64,000 nt of DNA from Rhea pennata (GCF_028389875.1 NC_084676.1:186001-250000), one strand, 5' to 3'; positions 20,533-64,000 are shown, counted from the first letter of the stretch. Notes: generated by a model not told the origin, from the sequence alone. Program-made: numbers and translations.

Positions 20533-22082
20533 CACCAAAAGAGAGTCTGCAAATGAAGCAAAAGTACATTTTGGGGAACCTCACTCGATCCCACTGAAGA
20601 CGTAGTTGCAAGGAGGCATGCAACAGAGGCTCCTGTGATCACTTGCACAGTGACTGCCCATCCTTTTGGAGAGATTCGATTCCCCATGGGAGCCTTGCCC
20701 TATGCACACACCCCAGTAAATTTGCCTTTCTCACAAGCCCTCTGTCCGTGGCTGCCTTCGTCTGGGCAAGACAGAGGGGGGAACGTGGGCCCCATCCCAC
20801 CACAGGGATAAACGCCCAAGATTGCCTTGCATCTGGGAGATGACCAGAAATACAGTTCTCATGCTGAACAGGCACAAAATAGGGCACCTGTGCCAGTGTT
20901 TGCACACCAGCAGCGTTGAAGCTTTGGTGATGGCCTACACTCAAAGCAGGCATGCATGCCCTGCAAGCCACGTGTCTGGGAAATGCTGGCCTCACTGCAG
21001 CTGTGCCACACAACAGGTTCCCACGTATATGTATTTGAGACACCTGTAGCAGAAATATAGCCCTCATGTGCTGGGGAACACTCACAAGCTGTTTCATAAT
21101 CATCCCCACAAAGGAGCTGCACATGCCCAAATACTGGAGAAGCCTGGGCTGGTGTCTCGCAGGCAGTCAGTAGGGGCACAATGCAGCCATTCTGTCCAAG
21201 ACTGGCAAATCCATCACAACCTGCTCCCAACGGATGGGTCTTTGAAAGACCATGGTCAAACAGAGGCCATAGATTCTCTCTGTGTCTTCCACCACAGGGC
21301 TTTGCAGTCTGTGGTCCAAGCTTCATTCCCCCAAAATTTGTTTCCCCACAAAAGGCCTCCAGTAACACTGACTCCTGACACAGGTGACCTTGGCTTGCTC
21401 AGTGAGCTAACAGCAATCATACTGCAGCTGCCCTTCATCCATCAGCTAGTGGACAAAGCTGTGCAGTTTAGAGGGGGCTGAGAGCCCCTAAACCTATGTG
21501 GTTTAGGGGCTCTCAGAAGTTGTGCTCTTTCCCCTTCCTGTAGCAGGCGCAGCAGAGCCCAGCTTGTGCTAGCACATAGAGCTGAAGGGAACCTCAGCTG
21601 CACTGCCTCCATTCCAGCCCTGCTGGGCTCTCACATCTGAATGGCCACTAGTGAAGGCAGCCCTGGCATGGCAGGAACCAGCATCCAACTCCCTGGTGAG
21701 AGCTGGGCACAGAAGCACCAGACAGCTCTGCCAGGGAAAGAATGCTTGGAGCAGAGCCCTTGCAGCCAGCAAAGGGCTCCACTCTGCCCTGTATTGCCCT
21801 GGGGCCTCTTGTGGGAGGTTGGCAGGTAACACAGGGACATGCGCTGCCTCGCACCCACCCAGCCCAACACAGCACACCAGGACTTTCTGCTCCCCGCCTG
21901 GCTCCTCAGACTCCAGGGCCTTGGGACTCCTCCTCTTCCTCACATTCTGCTTTCTCTCGTCTCTTGGTAAGGGTGCGCACACAGAGGCAGACTAGGACCA
22001 GCATGTGCATGTACTGACACTACATACAGCAGTAGCCTCAGCCACAGAAGCTGCAGGCAAGAAGCAGGCCATTTGTGATGTG
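20533..22082. other. 3' flank of the ITPRIPL1-type gene
   Basis: Likely 3' UTR at first. No AATAAA is seen close to the stop; AGTAAA at 20715-20720 is the nearest variant signal. Beyond about 20750 the sequence has no recognised gene. It contains the perfect hairpin listed separately. Open frames up to 169 codons occur on both strands without motifs. Confidence 0.45.
21478..21516. repeat. Perfect 16-bp inverted repeat (hairpin)
   Basis: The arm CTGAGAGCCCCTAAAC (21478-21493) and its exact complement GTTTAGGGGCTCTCAG (21501-21516) are separated by seven bases (CTATGTG). It is GC-rich enough to fold stably. No gene or terminal repeat context explains it. Confidence 0.9.
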
Positions 22083-23068
22083 CAGTCTAGTTGGAGGCCT
22101 GTGGCTAGTGGCATCCCCCAGGGCTCAGTACTGGGTTCTGTCCTGTTCAAATTTTTAATCAATGACCTGGATGAGGGGATGGAGTGCCTCCTCAGCAAGT
22201 TTGCCGATGATACCAAGCTAGGAGGAGTGGCTGATACACCCAAGGGCTGTGCTGCCATTCAGAAAGACCTGGAGAGGCTGGAGAGTTGAGTGGAGAGGAA
22301 CCTCATGAGGTTCAACAAGGGCAAGTGCAGAGTCCTGCATCTAGGGAAAATAACCCTCGGCACCCGTACAAGCTGGGGGCTGACATTCTGGAGAGCAGCT
22401 CTGCAGAGAAAGACCTGGGAGTGCTGGTGGATGACAAGTTGACTATGAGACAGCAATGTGCCCTTGTGGCCATGAAGGCCAATGGTATCCTGCGGTGCAT
22501 TAGGAAGAATGTTGCCAGCAGGTCAAGGGAGGTGATCCTGCCCTGGTGAGGCCTCATCTCAAGTACTGTGTCCAGTTCTGGGCTCCCCAGTACAAGAGAG
22601 ACATGGAGTTACTGGAGAGAGTCCAGCGTAGGGCTACGAGGATGATCAGAGGACTGGAGCACCTGTCCTATGAGGAACGGCTGCAAGAGCTGGGCCTGTT
22701 TAGCCTGGAGAAGAGAAGACTGAGGGGGGATCTTCTCAATGTGTGTAAGTATCTGGAGAGAGGGTGTCAAGGGGATGGGGCTGAATTCTTTTCAGTAGCG
22801 CCATGTGACAGGACAAGAGGCAACATAAAACTGAAACAAAGAAGTTCAGCCTGAACGTGAGGGGGAATTTCTTCACTGTGAGAGTGACAGAGCACTGGAA
22901 CAGGTTGCCCAGAGAGGCTGTGGACTCTCCTTCTCTGGAGATACTCTAGGCTCACTGGATGCAATCCTGTCTAACATGCTCCAGGTGACCCTGCTTGAGC
23001 AGGGAGGTTGGACTAGATGTTCTCCAGAGGTCCCTTCCAACCTTACTGATTCTGTGATTCTGTGAAAA
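22083..23068 (+). mobile_element. CR1 LINE 3' fragment, 5'-truncated
   Basis: Starts inside reverse transcriptase (AGTCTAGTTGGAGGCC; FADDTK retained) and runs to a normal CR1 tail with CCTTCCAACC and ATTCTGTGATTCTGTG. It is very similar to the copies at 8505 and 37998. A TGA in the LESW segment at about 22288 and a small deletion near 22542 break the frame. There are no visible long terminal repeats, as expected for a LINE. Confidence 0.95.
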
Positions 23069-23345
23069 TGTAAAAATCCAAAAAACAGAAAATGTAAAAA
23101 GCAGGGGAAAACAAGTGAATGCAGAAAATTGCAGAAAATTGTGTAAAATGGTAGAAAAGGAAGAATTAGTTGGAAATTGCCAAAATAGCTGGAAATAATG
23201 AAAAGAAAGGCTGGAAAACATGGAAAATAGTGGAAATGACCTAGGGTGGAGGAAAATGTAAAAGAAAACCCCATAGAAAATGGCAGAAAATGGCTTAAAC
23301 CAGTGGAAAACAGTAGAAATTTGCAAATAAGTGGAAAACCCCCTT
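23069..23345. repeat. A/G-rich degenerate repeat (GAAAAT/GGAAA units)
   Basis: About 280 bp made of imperfect copies of GAAAATG, TAGAAAA and TGGAAA at roughly 12-14 bp spacing, starting at the CR1 3' tail. It resembles an old minisatellite. It yields pyrimidine-rich (Phe/Ser-rich) open frames on the minus strand that are not genes. Confidence 0.65.
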
Positions 23346-23714
23346 AATACTACTGTAAAAAAACCTGTAGCACTCCAAAAATCTGTCACAAGAAGTTCTA
23401 CACAATCCCAAAACACTCTTCCCTTGCATCCCACAATGTGTCCAATGCCCCTCTGCAGTGACCCCTTCAGTCTCCCTCAACACTCAGGAGAGGCATTTCC
23501 ATTGATTCATCTTGCTAGGTTGCACATCTGACCTGTGGGGCTGATGCTTTCCTAGGATAGCCCTGAGGTGAGCCTGACAGGGTGTCCATTCCTATGAGCA
23601 GATAATTTGAGTTTCCTCTCCTACCACTGTGCCTCTGTGCTTTTTTGTGCTTGTGGAAGTGAGCCCTTAGTGGGCTGATCACTCTACTGTAATGGGCTTG
23701 AGAGTAGCTGGGGC
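23346..23714. other. Unassigned spacer between CR1 copies
   Basis: No recognised gene or repeat between the A/G-rich tract and the next CR1. Confidence 0.4.
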
Positions 23715-24892
23715 AGCGTACTATTCAGATTCCTCCACCTGCCATTGACTCTGTGTCTTGTTGTCCTTGACATCTCTCTCTAGATGGATAGGCCTTGGTT
23801 TTCCTAGCTCCATCCCTGCATGCTTGGTCAAAATCTCTATATCCTCCCAGGTTACCCGTCCCTGCTTCCAACTTGTGTATTCTTCCTTTTTATGTTTGAG
23901 TTTTGTCAGAACCTCAGCACTGGAACAGGTTGCCCAGAGGGGTTGTGGAAGTCTCCTTCTCTGGAGATATTCAAAACCCACCTGGATGCAATCCTGTCTA
24001 ACATGTTCTAGGTGACCCTGCTTGAGCAGAGAAGTTGGACTAGATGATCTCCAGAGGTCCCTTCCAACCTTACTGATTCTAAGATTCAATGATTCTTTTT
24101 CACCCAGCTTTTTTGTACTCTTCTTTCCTCTAGGGCCCTATCCAATGGTATTCTTCCAAGAAGATCTTTGAAGAGGCCACAGTCTGCTCTCTTGAAGTCC
24201 GCAGATATGATCTTCTTTTTGTCTTGCTCACTCCTCTCAGGATCCTGAACTCCGTCATCTCACGGTCACTGTAGCCAAGCCTACCCCTGACTTTCACACC
24301 CCCAACCAACGTCTCCTTGTTTGTAATGTATGAGATCCAGCAGTGCACCTCTCCTCATTGGTTCCACTATTACCTGTATCAAGAAGTTGTCACTGATGAT
24401 CTCCAGAAACATCCTGGGTTGCTTGTGTCCTACTGTGTCTTCCCTCCAGCAGATATCAAGGTGGTTAAAGTCACCTGTGAGGACCAGGACCTGCAAACAT
24501 GAGACTGCTTCTAACTGTCTGCAGAAGGCCTCATCTACTTCTTCTTCCTGATCAAGTGGCCTGTAGCAGACATCCACAACAATGTGACCCATATTGGTCT
24601 GACCCTTAATGCTTACTCATAAGCTCTCAGTTTTCCCATCATCCACCCCAGGCACAGATGGATGAATTCCCACTGCTCTCTCACATAAAGGGTGACTCCC
24701 CCTTCTCACCTTCTTGTCCTGTCCTTCCTAAAGAGCCTGTATCCATCTATCATAGCACTCCACTTGTGTGAGTTATCCCACCACCTCTCCATGAGTCAAA
24801 TGAGATCATAACCCTGCAATTGCACACATATATAATTCTTCCTCAGACTGCATACATTAATGTACAAGGTATTTCAGAGAGGCATCCAATTG
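23715..24892 (-). mobile_element. CR1 LINE, endonuclease-to-linker region, split by a second CR1
   Basis: On the minus strand, decayed frames match the CR1 ORF2 amino part: around 24890 the start of endonuclease (LKCLYTNAHSL-like), near 24560-24400 DQEEEVDEAF and LTGDFNHLDICW, then GALLDLI and FRILRG (24340-24230). After the inserted CR1, a linker with SWKQGRVTWEDIE and ERDVKDNK continues to about 23720. Multiple stops and frameshifts are present. The two parts read on from each other across 23905-24095, which shows the nesting. Confidence 0.85.
23905..24095 (+). mobile_element. CR1 LINE 3' tail nested in an older CR1
   Basis: Starts at about TCAGCACTGGAACAGGTTGCC and ends with CCTTCCAACCTTACTGATTC and imperfect ATTC repeats. 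It is the last ~190 bp of CR1, in the opposite orientation to the CR1 that surrounds it. Confidence 0.9.
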
Positions 24893-25326
24893 TGCCATTT
24901 TCCCAGAAAAGGTATGAGAGGTTTTCCCACAAAGCTGCTCAGTAGTCCTTTCCTTGCTTACACGCAAGTGCTTGAGGTTCGCCCACTTCAACCATGTTTT
25001 GTTGATTTTATAGTCCCTTTTTATTCACATCACCCCAGGGCCTGTACTTGTCAACCTCATCCACCATTCCCTCACATGGCTGCTAGTAACTCTCTCCCTC
25101 CTACTTTGTTCCTAGCCCTTCTTACCAGGAAAAGCAAATATGCTTTTCCCCTATTTCACCAGGTGGACCCAATCTCTCCCAAGCAGACATCAATCCTCAG
25201 ACAGGGTCCCATGGTCATAGAAACCAAAACACTGTTGCCAACACCAGTTGTGCAGGCAACTATTGACGTGCAAGATTAGTCCACTCCTCACACCCTTCCC
25301 ACTCACTGGAGCACATGGAAGAGTAT
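24893..25326. other. Unassigned, possibly 5' end of the minus-strand CR1
   Basis: Pyrimidine-rich plus strand without a gene. It directly adjoins the start of CR1 ORF2 on the minus strand and could be its upstream part, but no motif proves this. Confidence 0.35.
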
Positions 25327-25545
25327 TTTGCAGAATCAGCTAAACAAAGTTTTAAATCTTGGAAAACAGATATGCAGGATGTCCCAAACCATTGACATCT
25401 GCATGTGAAATTGTCATGTCTCAGTAATCAGGGGTCATCTGCAACAAAGACTCCAGGCATTCTCAAGTCAGGGGCACCTAATTAGCTTGCTAGAAGCTGT
25501 TAGAGCTTCCCCAGGTCGACACGCTTGTGGTTTCCCCCTACCGTG
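25327..25545 (+). repeat. Dispersed ~210-bp repeat, copy 1
   Basis: Shares TTTTGCAGAATCAGCTAAAC, ACAGATATGCAGGATGT, CAGTAATCAGGGGTCATC and AGAGCTTCCCCAGGTC with 26921-27115 in the same order and orientation. The family is unknown to me. It could be part of an LTR or an old transposon. Confidence 0.75.
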
Positions 25546-26920
25546 TTCTTATCTGGCGGTATCAGGCTCAGGTTTCTCAGAGGGTTCTCAGGAGTTCCTG
25601 ATGTTCCTGGACCCAGTCCCCAGATATTCAAACTGCTGTGTGTTGGCTTCCTCTGTCACCTGCTTCTGTGATTCATTGTCTGAACAGTCATTTGTGCTTT
25701 TGTACCCAAAATAGTGATAATGGCTAATATCTCTTACTTCTGAAGTAGCAAGAACTGCATCAAGTAACATGAAGAAGGGAGGAAACTGCAGCTGGCAGCT
25801 GACTTGTCATATGTAGAAGACAAAGCCTGTTCCTCCTTCCCATGCTTGAGGAATGAGTCTTTGATTCTCTAAGATTGGTTCTAAAAGTCAATTGGCCTTC
25901 TTCCTCCTTTGAATGTGAAACCTGATCATTACTGCAGTGAAGCACTCTCTACTGTCTGAACTGTGATCACAGTGCAGTTTAAATAATACAAATGTCTCTG
26001 CTGTATCAGAAGGCTCTGTGGAATGTGGAGGGCCAGTGCATTCCCATTAGATCTTTGATAAATGCCCTTCCGTGTTGGTTAATTATTATATTGCTTCATG
26101 AACTGGTGATCTGAAATCTTCTTGCAGTAATTAAAGGCTCTACAGGGTAATTTGAAGTAAATGTTTGACAAGACAGTGAAATAACATATCTTATAAAGAC
26201 ATAGAAAAAGTAGAAGTTATTATTTTTGCAATATACTCCCTTAAATGAAAACCTAGTTATTAACACAGTTCTCTGAATCAATGCAATCTAGGAGCTAACA
26301 GCCAGCTAACAAGTTTTTACAGTTGTTCAATCTTGTATATGATTTAATTAAAAATTGTCTAGATAAAAAATGAGAGATAAATGTCTCTTTTTAAATCTCT
26401 ACATTTTTAACAGCACCTAATTTTCTAGCTTATTTTCCTAGACAATTCTCTATTGTCTAGTCTATACTCAAAAGCTTCTAACACTTCTAAGAATTGACTC
26501 ATAGTTCTTGGAAACAAAATCACAGAGACCGTACTGATCCTGCTCTTGATTTAATAGATTTCTCAGATGTCTTTAGAGGCTGTCAGTATTCCTGTATGAG
26601 GAATCTTCCATTTCTGCTTCTTGTAGTTCAGTATTATATCTTGATCTGAAAGCACTGTTGCTGATATCCTTTGTAAGCTAATGAAGCTAACTCAGCTACA
26701 AAAACTGCTGATTGACTCCCTTTGTTTCCCCCCCCCCTTTTTTTTTTATTTTTATCCTCCCAAGATGCATTAAAAAAGTTCAATGGATGATTAATAAGAT
26801 GAGATTGTGGCACTGTGTGTTCAGGAAAGCTCTTAAGCAAATAATTACAGTGATGGCAGGATGACTGCACACATGCTAAAGTAAAGCCCAAGGTCATATG
26901 CTTTCTTGGACTGACTGTTT
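25546..26920. other. AT-rich unassigned sequence between the two repeat copies
   Basis: From about 25.5 kb the composition becomes AT-rich. A C9 to T9 run occurs at 26731-26748. No gene or known repeat is recognised. Confidence 0.4.
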
Positions 26921-27140
26921 TGCAGAATCAGCTAAACAATGTTATATATCTTGAAAAACAGATATGCAGGATGTTCCATGTGAAACTGTTGTCTCAGTAA
27001 TCAGGGGTCATCCTGAACAAAAGCTTCTGGCATCCTCAAGTCAAGGGCAACTAACTGAGCCCATAGAAGCTGCTAGAGCTTCCCCAGGTCCACACCCCTG
27101 TGGCTCCACTGACATCTGTGTAATCCACATGAAACTGCTA
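26921..27140 (+). repeat. Dispersed ~210-bp repeat, copy 2
   Basis: Partner of the copy at 25327, with a ~15-bp deletion after ATGCAGGATGT. The flank ACATCTGTGTAATCCACATGAAAC partly echoes the ACATCTGCATGTGAAATT of copy 1, which suggests internal rearrangement. Confidence 0.75.
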
Positions 27141-27419
27141 TGCCTAAATATAAACTCCTAAAGCAGAGTATTTAGCAAGATCAAGAAATATCTGTTAGGA
27201 TCAGATATCCAGAGCTCACTTGCACACATGCACAGAAGAATAATGTGGTTACAATGAAATGGAAAGAGTGAGCTAGCTAACCACCAGCCTGCATTTCAAA
27301 AACAGAGTCCTTGAGAGTGCTATTATTGCTTGCCTAGCCACTCTTTGACTGCAATAGCCCTAGCAGCTAATTTTAGCTCAAAGTGTTCCTACAGTCTCTT
27401 AAGTGAGGCTATGTTGCAA

Positions 27420-28855
27420 CTGCGTCTGGTGAGCTCTGGGATGTGGGGATCCCTCCTACCTGGCTGCTGGGGCTCAGCCCAGTGTGCCTGAGACCTCTAG
27501 GTCTCTCTGTTCCAGGTCAATAGATGAGGCTACTGCTCTCCCATTTGCGGTTCAACTAGTAGTAAAGCGTGTAATCCCAGACACATATATATACATATAT
27601 GTTCACAGATGATACTAACATAGCCAGCTACACAGACTGCCACAGACAAGGTGATACCTTCAACAATACCTACATATAACCCTACTAGAACCCATATAAA
27701 ACATAATTATGTTTTATGTTTTAGCCAAGTCTCCTTCTTCCTCTATGGCTAGCAAAGGTTGAAGGTCACTAGTGAAAGCACACACACCATCACTCTCTAG
27801 TATGAAAGCACACTCATAGTTTTGGACTCCTCTTTCCATTTGATATCCTTGCCCAGGTCCTGAGTCCCAGTACCCATCATACAGGCCTCTTAGTTGCTCA
27901 CTAGTCCAGCTTGATGGCCTCTCTAATGAACAGATGCACTCATCCATACTTGTCTCACAAGCACCCCCACACTTACAGATCCCTTGGATATCATCAAGAA
28001 CTTTCTGTCTACCCAATATCCCTGTCAGGTCCCTAGACGCCCAACTCACTGGCTAGTCCAACTTGAGGTTTGCTAGCAAATTGCATAGGAATACACCGCC
28101 CATACGCACACACACCCCCCTCAGGTCAGAGGAGAATACGAACACTTGGGCCCCTTCCCAGCTGCTACTGCCCAGGCACATAGGTACTACGACCCCTAGT
28201 CCATCTCCGGGAGCTGGCATTGAGAATCCCACTTGCTTCAGTTGCCCATACAGCAAACATAGGAGCCACCATTACTTGAGATCTGACTGCAATTACTGGC
28301 CCCAAATTCACTCATGCTGATACCTCCAGTAGCTGGCACTCCTGATACAAGGACACATAGCCCTGTGATCCCAACAACTACTGACACTGGGACTCTCTCT
28401 CAGTTCAGTTGCTGGCACCACAGACACAGGGGCACCAATGCCTGAGGTTTGACTCCAGTTGCTGGCCCCCGATTCCCTCACTCTTGTCTCTCCAGTTGCT
28501 GGCATCTAGACCTTACAGAACTCACACATGAGACAGAAAATGAGATTACACAGAAAGTTAAGAAAACATTTAATAAGAGAATACAGTAGACTGCAGGGAT
28601 CAAGTGCAGGGTTCGGTCAAAGTGTACTGGCAGACCACTGCTTACATATGATCAGTCCTTTTTATATCCCCTCCTTTCTATTCCCTTCTCCTTATTCCTC
28701 CCTGATTCTCCTTCCTTCAAATACTTCTTTGTAAGTTTAACATAGTTCAATAAGCCTCCCCATGAACAATCCAAAATCGTCATGTCTGCCTTCAAAGTAC
28801 AAAGTACAAGTTGGCCATACCCAAAATTATAATTTCCTGATTAGTGACTGGTGAC
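27420..28855 (-). mobile_element. Probable LTR retroelement fragment
   Basis: On the minus strand a TATA box (ATATAAAAAGGA, around 28668-28657) is followed by an ATTAAA signal near 28570, the order expected of an LTR promoter. To its left is a block of imperfect CCAGCAACTGGAG repeats (28200-28510) and a 111-codon open frame (28049-27714) without recognisable motifs. No primer binding site or pol motif was found, so the family is not assigned. Confidence 0.38.
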
Positions 28856-31071
28856 TTTTGGTCTTTATTATTGTCTCTGTTATCTCTTTGTCAATCAGGT
28901 TTATGTCTCTGTTTTTTTTGTTGTTGTTTTTGTTTTGTTTTTTTTGGGGGGGAGGGGGGTTATTTGGGGGGGAGGTTGTTTTATTGTTTCCCCCTTTGCT
29001 TATTGAATCTTTTGCTCTGAAAAATGTGCTTGATCATATAACCTTAATGAAGCAGATGCTCTCATGGTCTACACACCTTTATACAACCCACCTGCAATTA
29101 TATATGTACCTACCATTGGTACATTAGTTAACAAACAATGGAATGGACTGATAACAGCATAGAATAAAGCATGGGTTTTGGCTGTACTGAAGAGCTGTAG
29201 ATGAAGAAGAAAGCAAAGGGTTTGTAAGGTATGTAAAATCATTTACATCCAAGTTTCTGGAGATACTTACCTAGCCGCTGAGTATATGCCACAGGGTAGA
29301 ATTTACATTTCTAGATTATAAACGCTTATTTTCAAAATCTCAGTATTTGGGGCGGACCTTGAGAATGAAAGAACTAAAATGCAATGTTATGGTTGTTGGA
29401 GGATTGAAGGGAGGATATTGCAAAAAAACTTTAATAATATTCTTTTTTTCTTAAAATGAATGTTATTTTTAATGGCTCCTAGTCAATATGTATTCAGATG
29501 ATATTAAAGGGAATTGCAGAGAGAAGCAGCCACAGTATCATTCCTTTGTTGTAAAGAACATTGCAAATTGCAAAAACAAATGCATAATTTTCAATATAAC
29601 GATCTAGTTGCAGATTTTAAATACAGCATTCCCAGGGGAAATAACAATAGTCATATTAAAAATGTCTGAGAGTTTTATATTAATATGGAGAATAGGAATA
29701 GCACTGTACTACTTAAAGAAGCTTTTTTATTAATAACCATGCTGAAAAGTATTTTTTTCTAAGTACTAACTTTATTTTCTAGGCATTGTTTTATTACTAC
29801 TCTTAATTATCCATTCATTCCTGTGACTGTGGGATTTTTATGAATGAGGTGCAAGTGGGGTAGCAGGAGGTACTTGGAGGACATGAGACGTGAGGAGGTG
29901 CAATAGACTTAAACTATCCTCCATAAAAAAGCTTTTTCAAAATGTTTTTTCCTCTTTTGGCTTATACTTACAACATATGAAACTGTTTTGGTATGCCAGT
30001 GTAAGGTATACATATAGAAATAACTAAAGATGCTAATTTAAAATAGATTTATAAGGTTAAATGTTCTTAATTGAATAAAAAATGCCATTACTGCTGCCAG
30101 TATATATTTATCTGGATGCTAGATGTTAGTTTGGATTAGTTTTATTGCTGCTGTAAAGTTAAACTTTAATGGTACAATGCTGTTCTTCACACAAGATTGA
30201 GTATTTGGCTGTGCAGCCCAAATACTTCAACAATGTTCGTTAATGATGGCAATATTCCTAATATTCAATGTCTCTTGGGGTCTTGTCAGAGATGAGCAGG
30301 TGTTATAGTTACACTTACAAATTATATTGAAAGATTAAACATAGACACCTACATATTAACATGAAAGTGATAAGCAGTCATTGGGAATGTCTCTTATTTC
30401 TACATCAGTGGAACATGCCTTATTCTGTTGTTCAACCAAAGAAGCAGTATTGGATTGTAGGACTTTGTCACAAAAGGAAATCTATGAACTCTACCTTGTT
30501 TCAGTCACTATATAATCAGATGTTAGCATTCTACTCATAGTAGATCTTCCTTTGCTAAACTTTAACATTCATGTAATCACGTGGATGTATGCTCATATTC
30601 TTTTCTTCTATTTTACAAATAAGTAACTTACCTTGTTACTTTGTTAGTATATTTTTGTAACTAGTCAATAATATCCTTTATGAATTAGGAGTTAGTTTTT
30701 TCTTGTTCTAAAGAAAGAAAGAAACCTTGCAAGACTGAAATTTAGGGTTTAGTTTGTTTTCTGTTCTGGAGTTTCAGTAAAATATAAGAATTTCCTTATT
30801 TAAACTTGGATGAAAAATCTATTTTGTGTGTATTTAAAAGAAGTTTGCAGAGAACAAAGTAAACTCTTCAGAGGTTGTCTAGTCATTTAATATTGCAGTA
30901 ATCTATGTTATTTGAATTTTTCTGAATATGTGAATTCTTGCACTTAGTCTGCAAGGAGCTGTTTTGTTTTCATACCTCTATTAGGAGCTATGACTTAAAA
31001 CAAATAATTTCTAGGACTTTCAAAACTGATACTTCTGTTTTTCTTATACAACGATGTTTCTCTGTATCTAG
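28856..31071. other. Upstream region and probable first intron of SI
   Basis: AT-rich with a T/G-rich low-complexity block at 28909-28985. The untranslated first exon and promoter of SI should lie here or further left, judging from the mammalian gene. I could not locate convincing HNF1 or CDX2 sites. Confidence 0.4.
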
Positions 31072-62911
<31,840 letters not shown>

Positions 62912-64000
62912 GTAAGGAAAAATTATTTGTCTAAACCAAATGAGAGAGCATTTTAAGAATCCTAGCTTTGTTTTTGTATATGTTATAGTGAAAAAAGTAG
63001 TCACTTCATTGCTATGAACATGTCAGCAGTGTACCCTTGCAGGGGTATCTTTAGAGTCCCTCTTCAAAGTACATTATTCTATGATTCTCAAAATCAAAAT
63101 TTCAAAGCTTGGATATATCCCCCCTCTTTTAGCCCCTCTAGAAGAAAAAAAAAAGCTGAAATGGTTGAACTTTCTTAAATTTATTGTACTATTAGAAATG
63201 TTTTTGTAATTTTGAATATGTGGAAATGTCTTCTTGTGTTATCCAGTTATGAACTGGATACATTTCAAACACTTGCTTAAGCTGGAAGATGTTTGGAACT
63301 TGGTGACAGTAGATAAATAAATATTTGTTAGGAATTCAGATGTGATTAGCAGGTATAGTTTCATTTGTACAAATAGACAGGATTGATGGTAAGTATTCAG
63401 AGGTGGAAGGCTAGTGCATTAACCTATATCAGCACATCTAGCCTCAGAATAACTAGTTTGAGTACTTATATTGACAGTAATTTTGATCTTGCTGTCAAGG
63501 GGTGCTAGATAGATAGGATCCAATTCTCAATGGTTATTTCAGTGTTAATTTGTATGAATAAAGAAATATAAAAGCTTATAGGAAGCTCTCATTAGATGTT
63601 GCCTGAATACCTAAGGAATTTGGGGCACAGGCTCTTGAAGGCATCCAGAAGGTCATATGACAATGAAATAAATAGAGAGAAAATTTTAGGAATATCAGCA
63701 GATCAAGCTTAAAGATCTTTTCTGTGCGATTGAGGTGAAGATCACAGAGAAAATATAAAACCATCTTTCCTTTGATGATACTGTTTCCTCGTTGGGCTAT
63801 TCGTACAGCCTTGACTGAACTATTTAACCACATCTGAATTAGTACAGGGATCAGCAGGTCCAGTATTGTTTCTTTATTGTTCAGTAGTAGCATTAGGTTT
63901 TTGACTTTGTTTTTGACAAAATTCTGTATTACATAGTAAAAACAGGATACATGTTAGGTGAGGAGGCTGATTCTGCTAGCCTGATGGGATGAAGCTGCCA
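62912..64000. other. SI intron to the right edge
   Basis: No exon carrying the rest of trefoil domain 2 was found. AT-rich; nothing else recognised. Confidence 0.6.

Overview
The window looks like nuclear DNA of a bird, most likely a passerine. It carries many CR1 LINE fragments with the avian 3' end (CCTTCCAACC followed by ATTCTGTG repeats), a tRNA-Ile-headed SINE with a CR1-type tail (a family I recall as passerine-specific), an avian retroviral provirus, and vertebrate multi-exon gene structure. No search could be run. Family assignments come from motifs and reading frames that I read directly.

Layout. (1) 1-5747, minus strand: the 5' two thirds of an endogenous retrovirus. Reading right to left it has an LTR, a tRNA-Lys primer binding site, gag, dUTPase, protease, reverse transcriptase, RNase H and integrase, then the start of env, which runs off the left edge. 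gag and pol each carry inactivating lesions. (2) 5748-7760: a satellite built of ~65-bp monomers in a ~952-bp higher-order unit; the provirus sits inside it. The same monomer reappears inverted at 10205-11103. Between the two arrays are about 750 bp of unassigned sequence and a CR1 reverse transcriptase fragment. (3) 11.1-18.4 kb: GC-rich sequence without a recognisable gene but with an ~880-bp tandem duplication. (4) 18985-20532: an intact, intronless 515-codon ORF of the ITPRIP-like family (ITPRIPL1-type), preceded by a good splice acceptor. (5) 20.7-28.9 kb: CR1 copies (one nested in another), an A/G-rich repeat, a duplicated ~200-bp repeat and a probable LTR element. (6) 31072-62911, plus strand: 24 coding exons of sucrase-isomaltase (SI). 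They cover the cytoplasmic tail, membrane anchor, first trefoil domain, the whole isomaltase GH31 half and the first part of the second trefoil domain. The sucrase half lies beyond the right edge. The 24 exons sum to 2832 nt (944 codons) with every phase compatible. Both isomaltase catalytic aspartates are present at residues 487 and 586, each 18 lower than in human SI because the stalk is shorter.

The two cellular genes have no obvious functional link. SI is a brush-border disaccharidase. The ITPRIPL1-type protein is a membrane-anchored Mab-21-like protein. The left ~25 kb is GC-rich, satellite-rich and repeat-dense, and the right ~39 kb is AT-rich with long introns, so the window crosses a clear compositional boundary near 25 kb. 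I found no clearly new biological system. The most unusual items are the mosaic provirus, the inverted satellite arrays around a 3'-truncated CR1, a 16-bp perfect hairpin at 21478-21516, and a GC-AG intron plus an exon-like island in SI.
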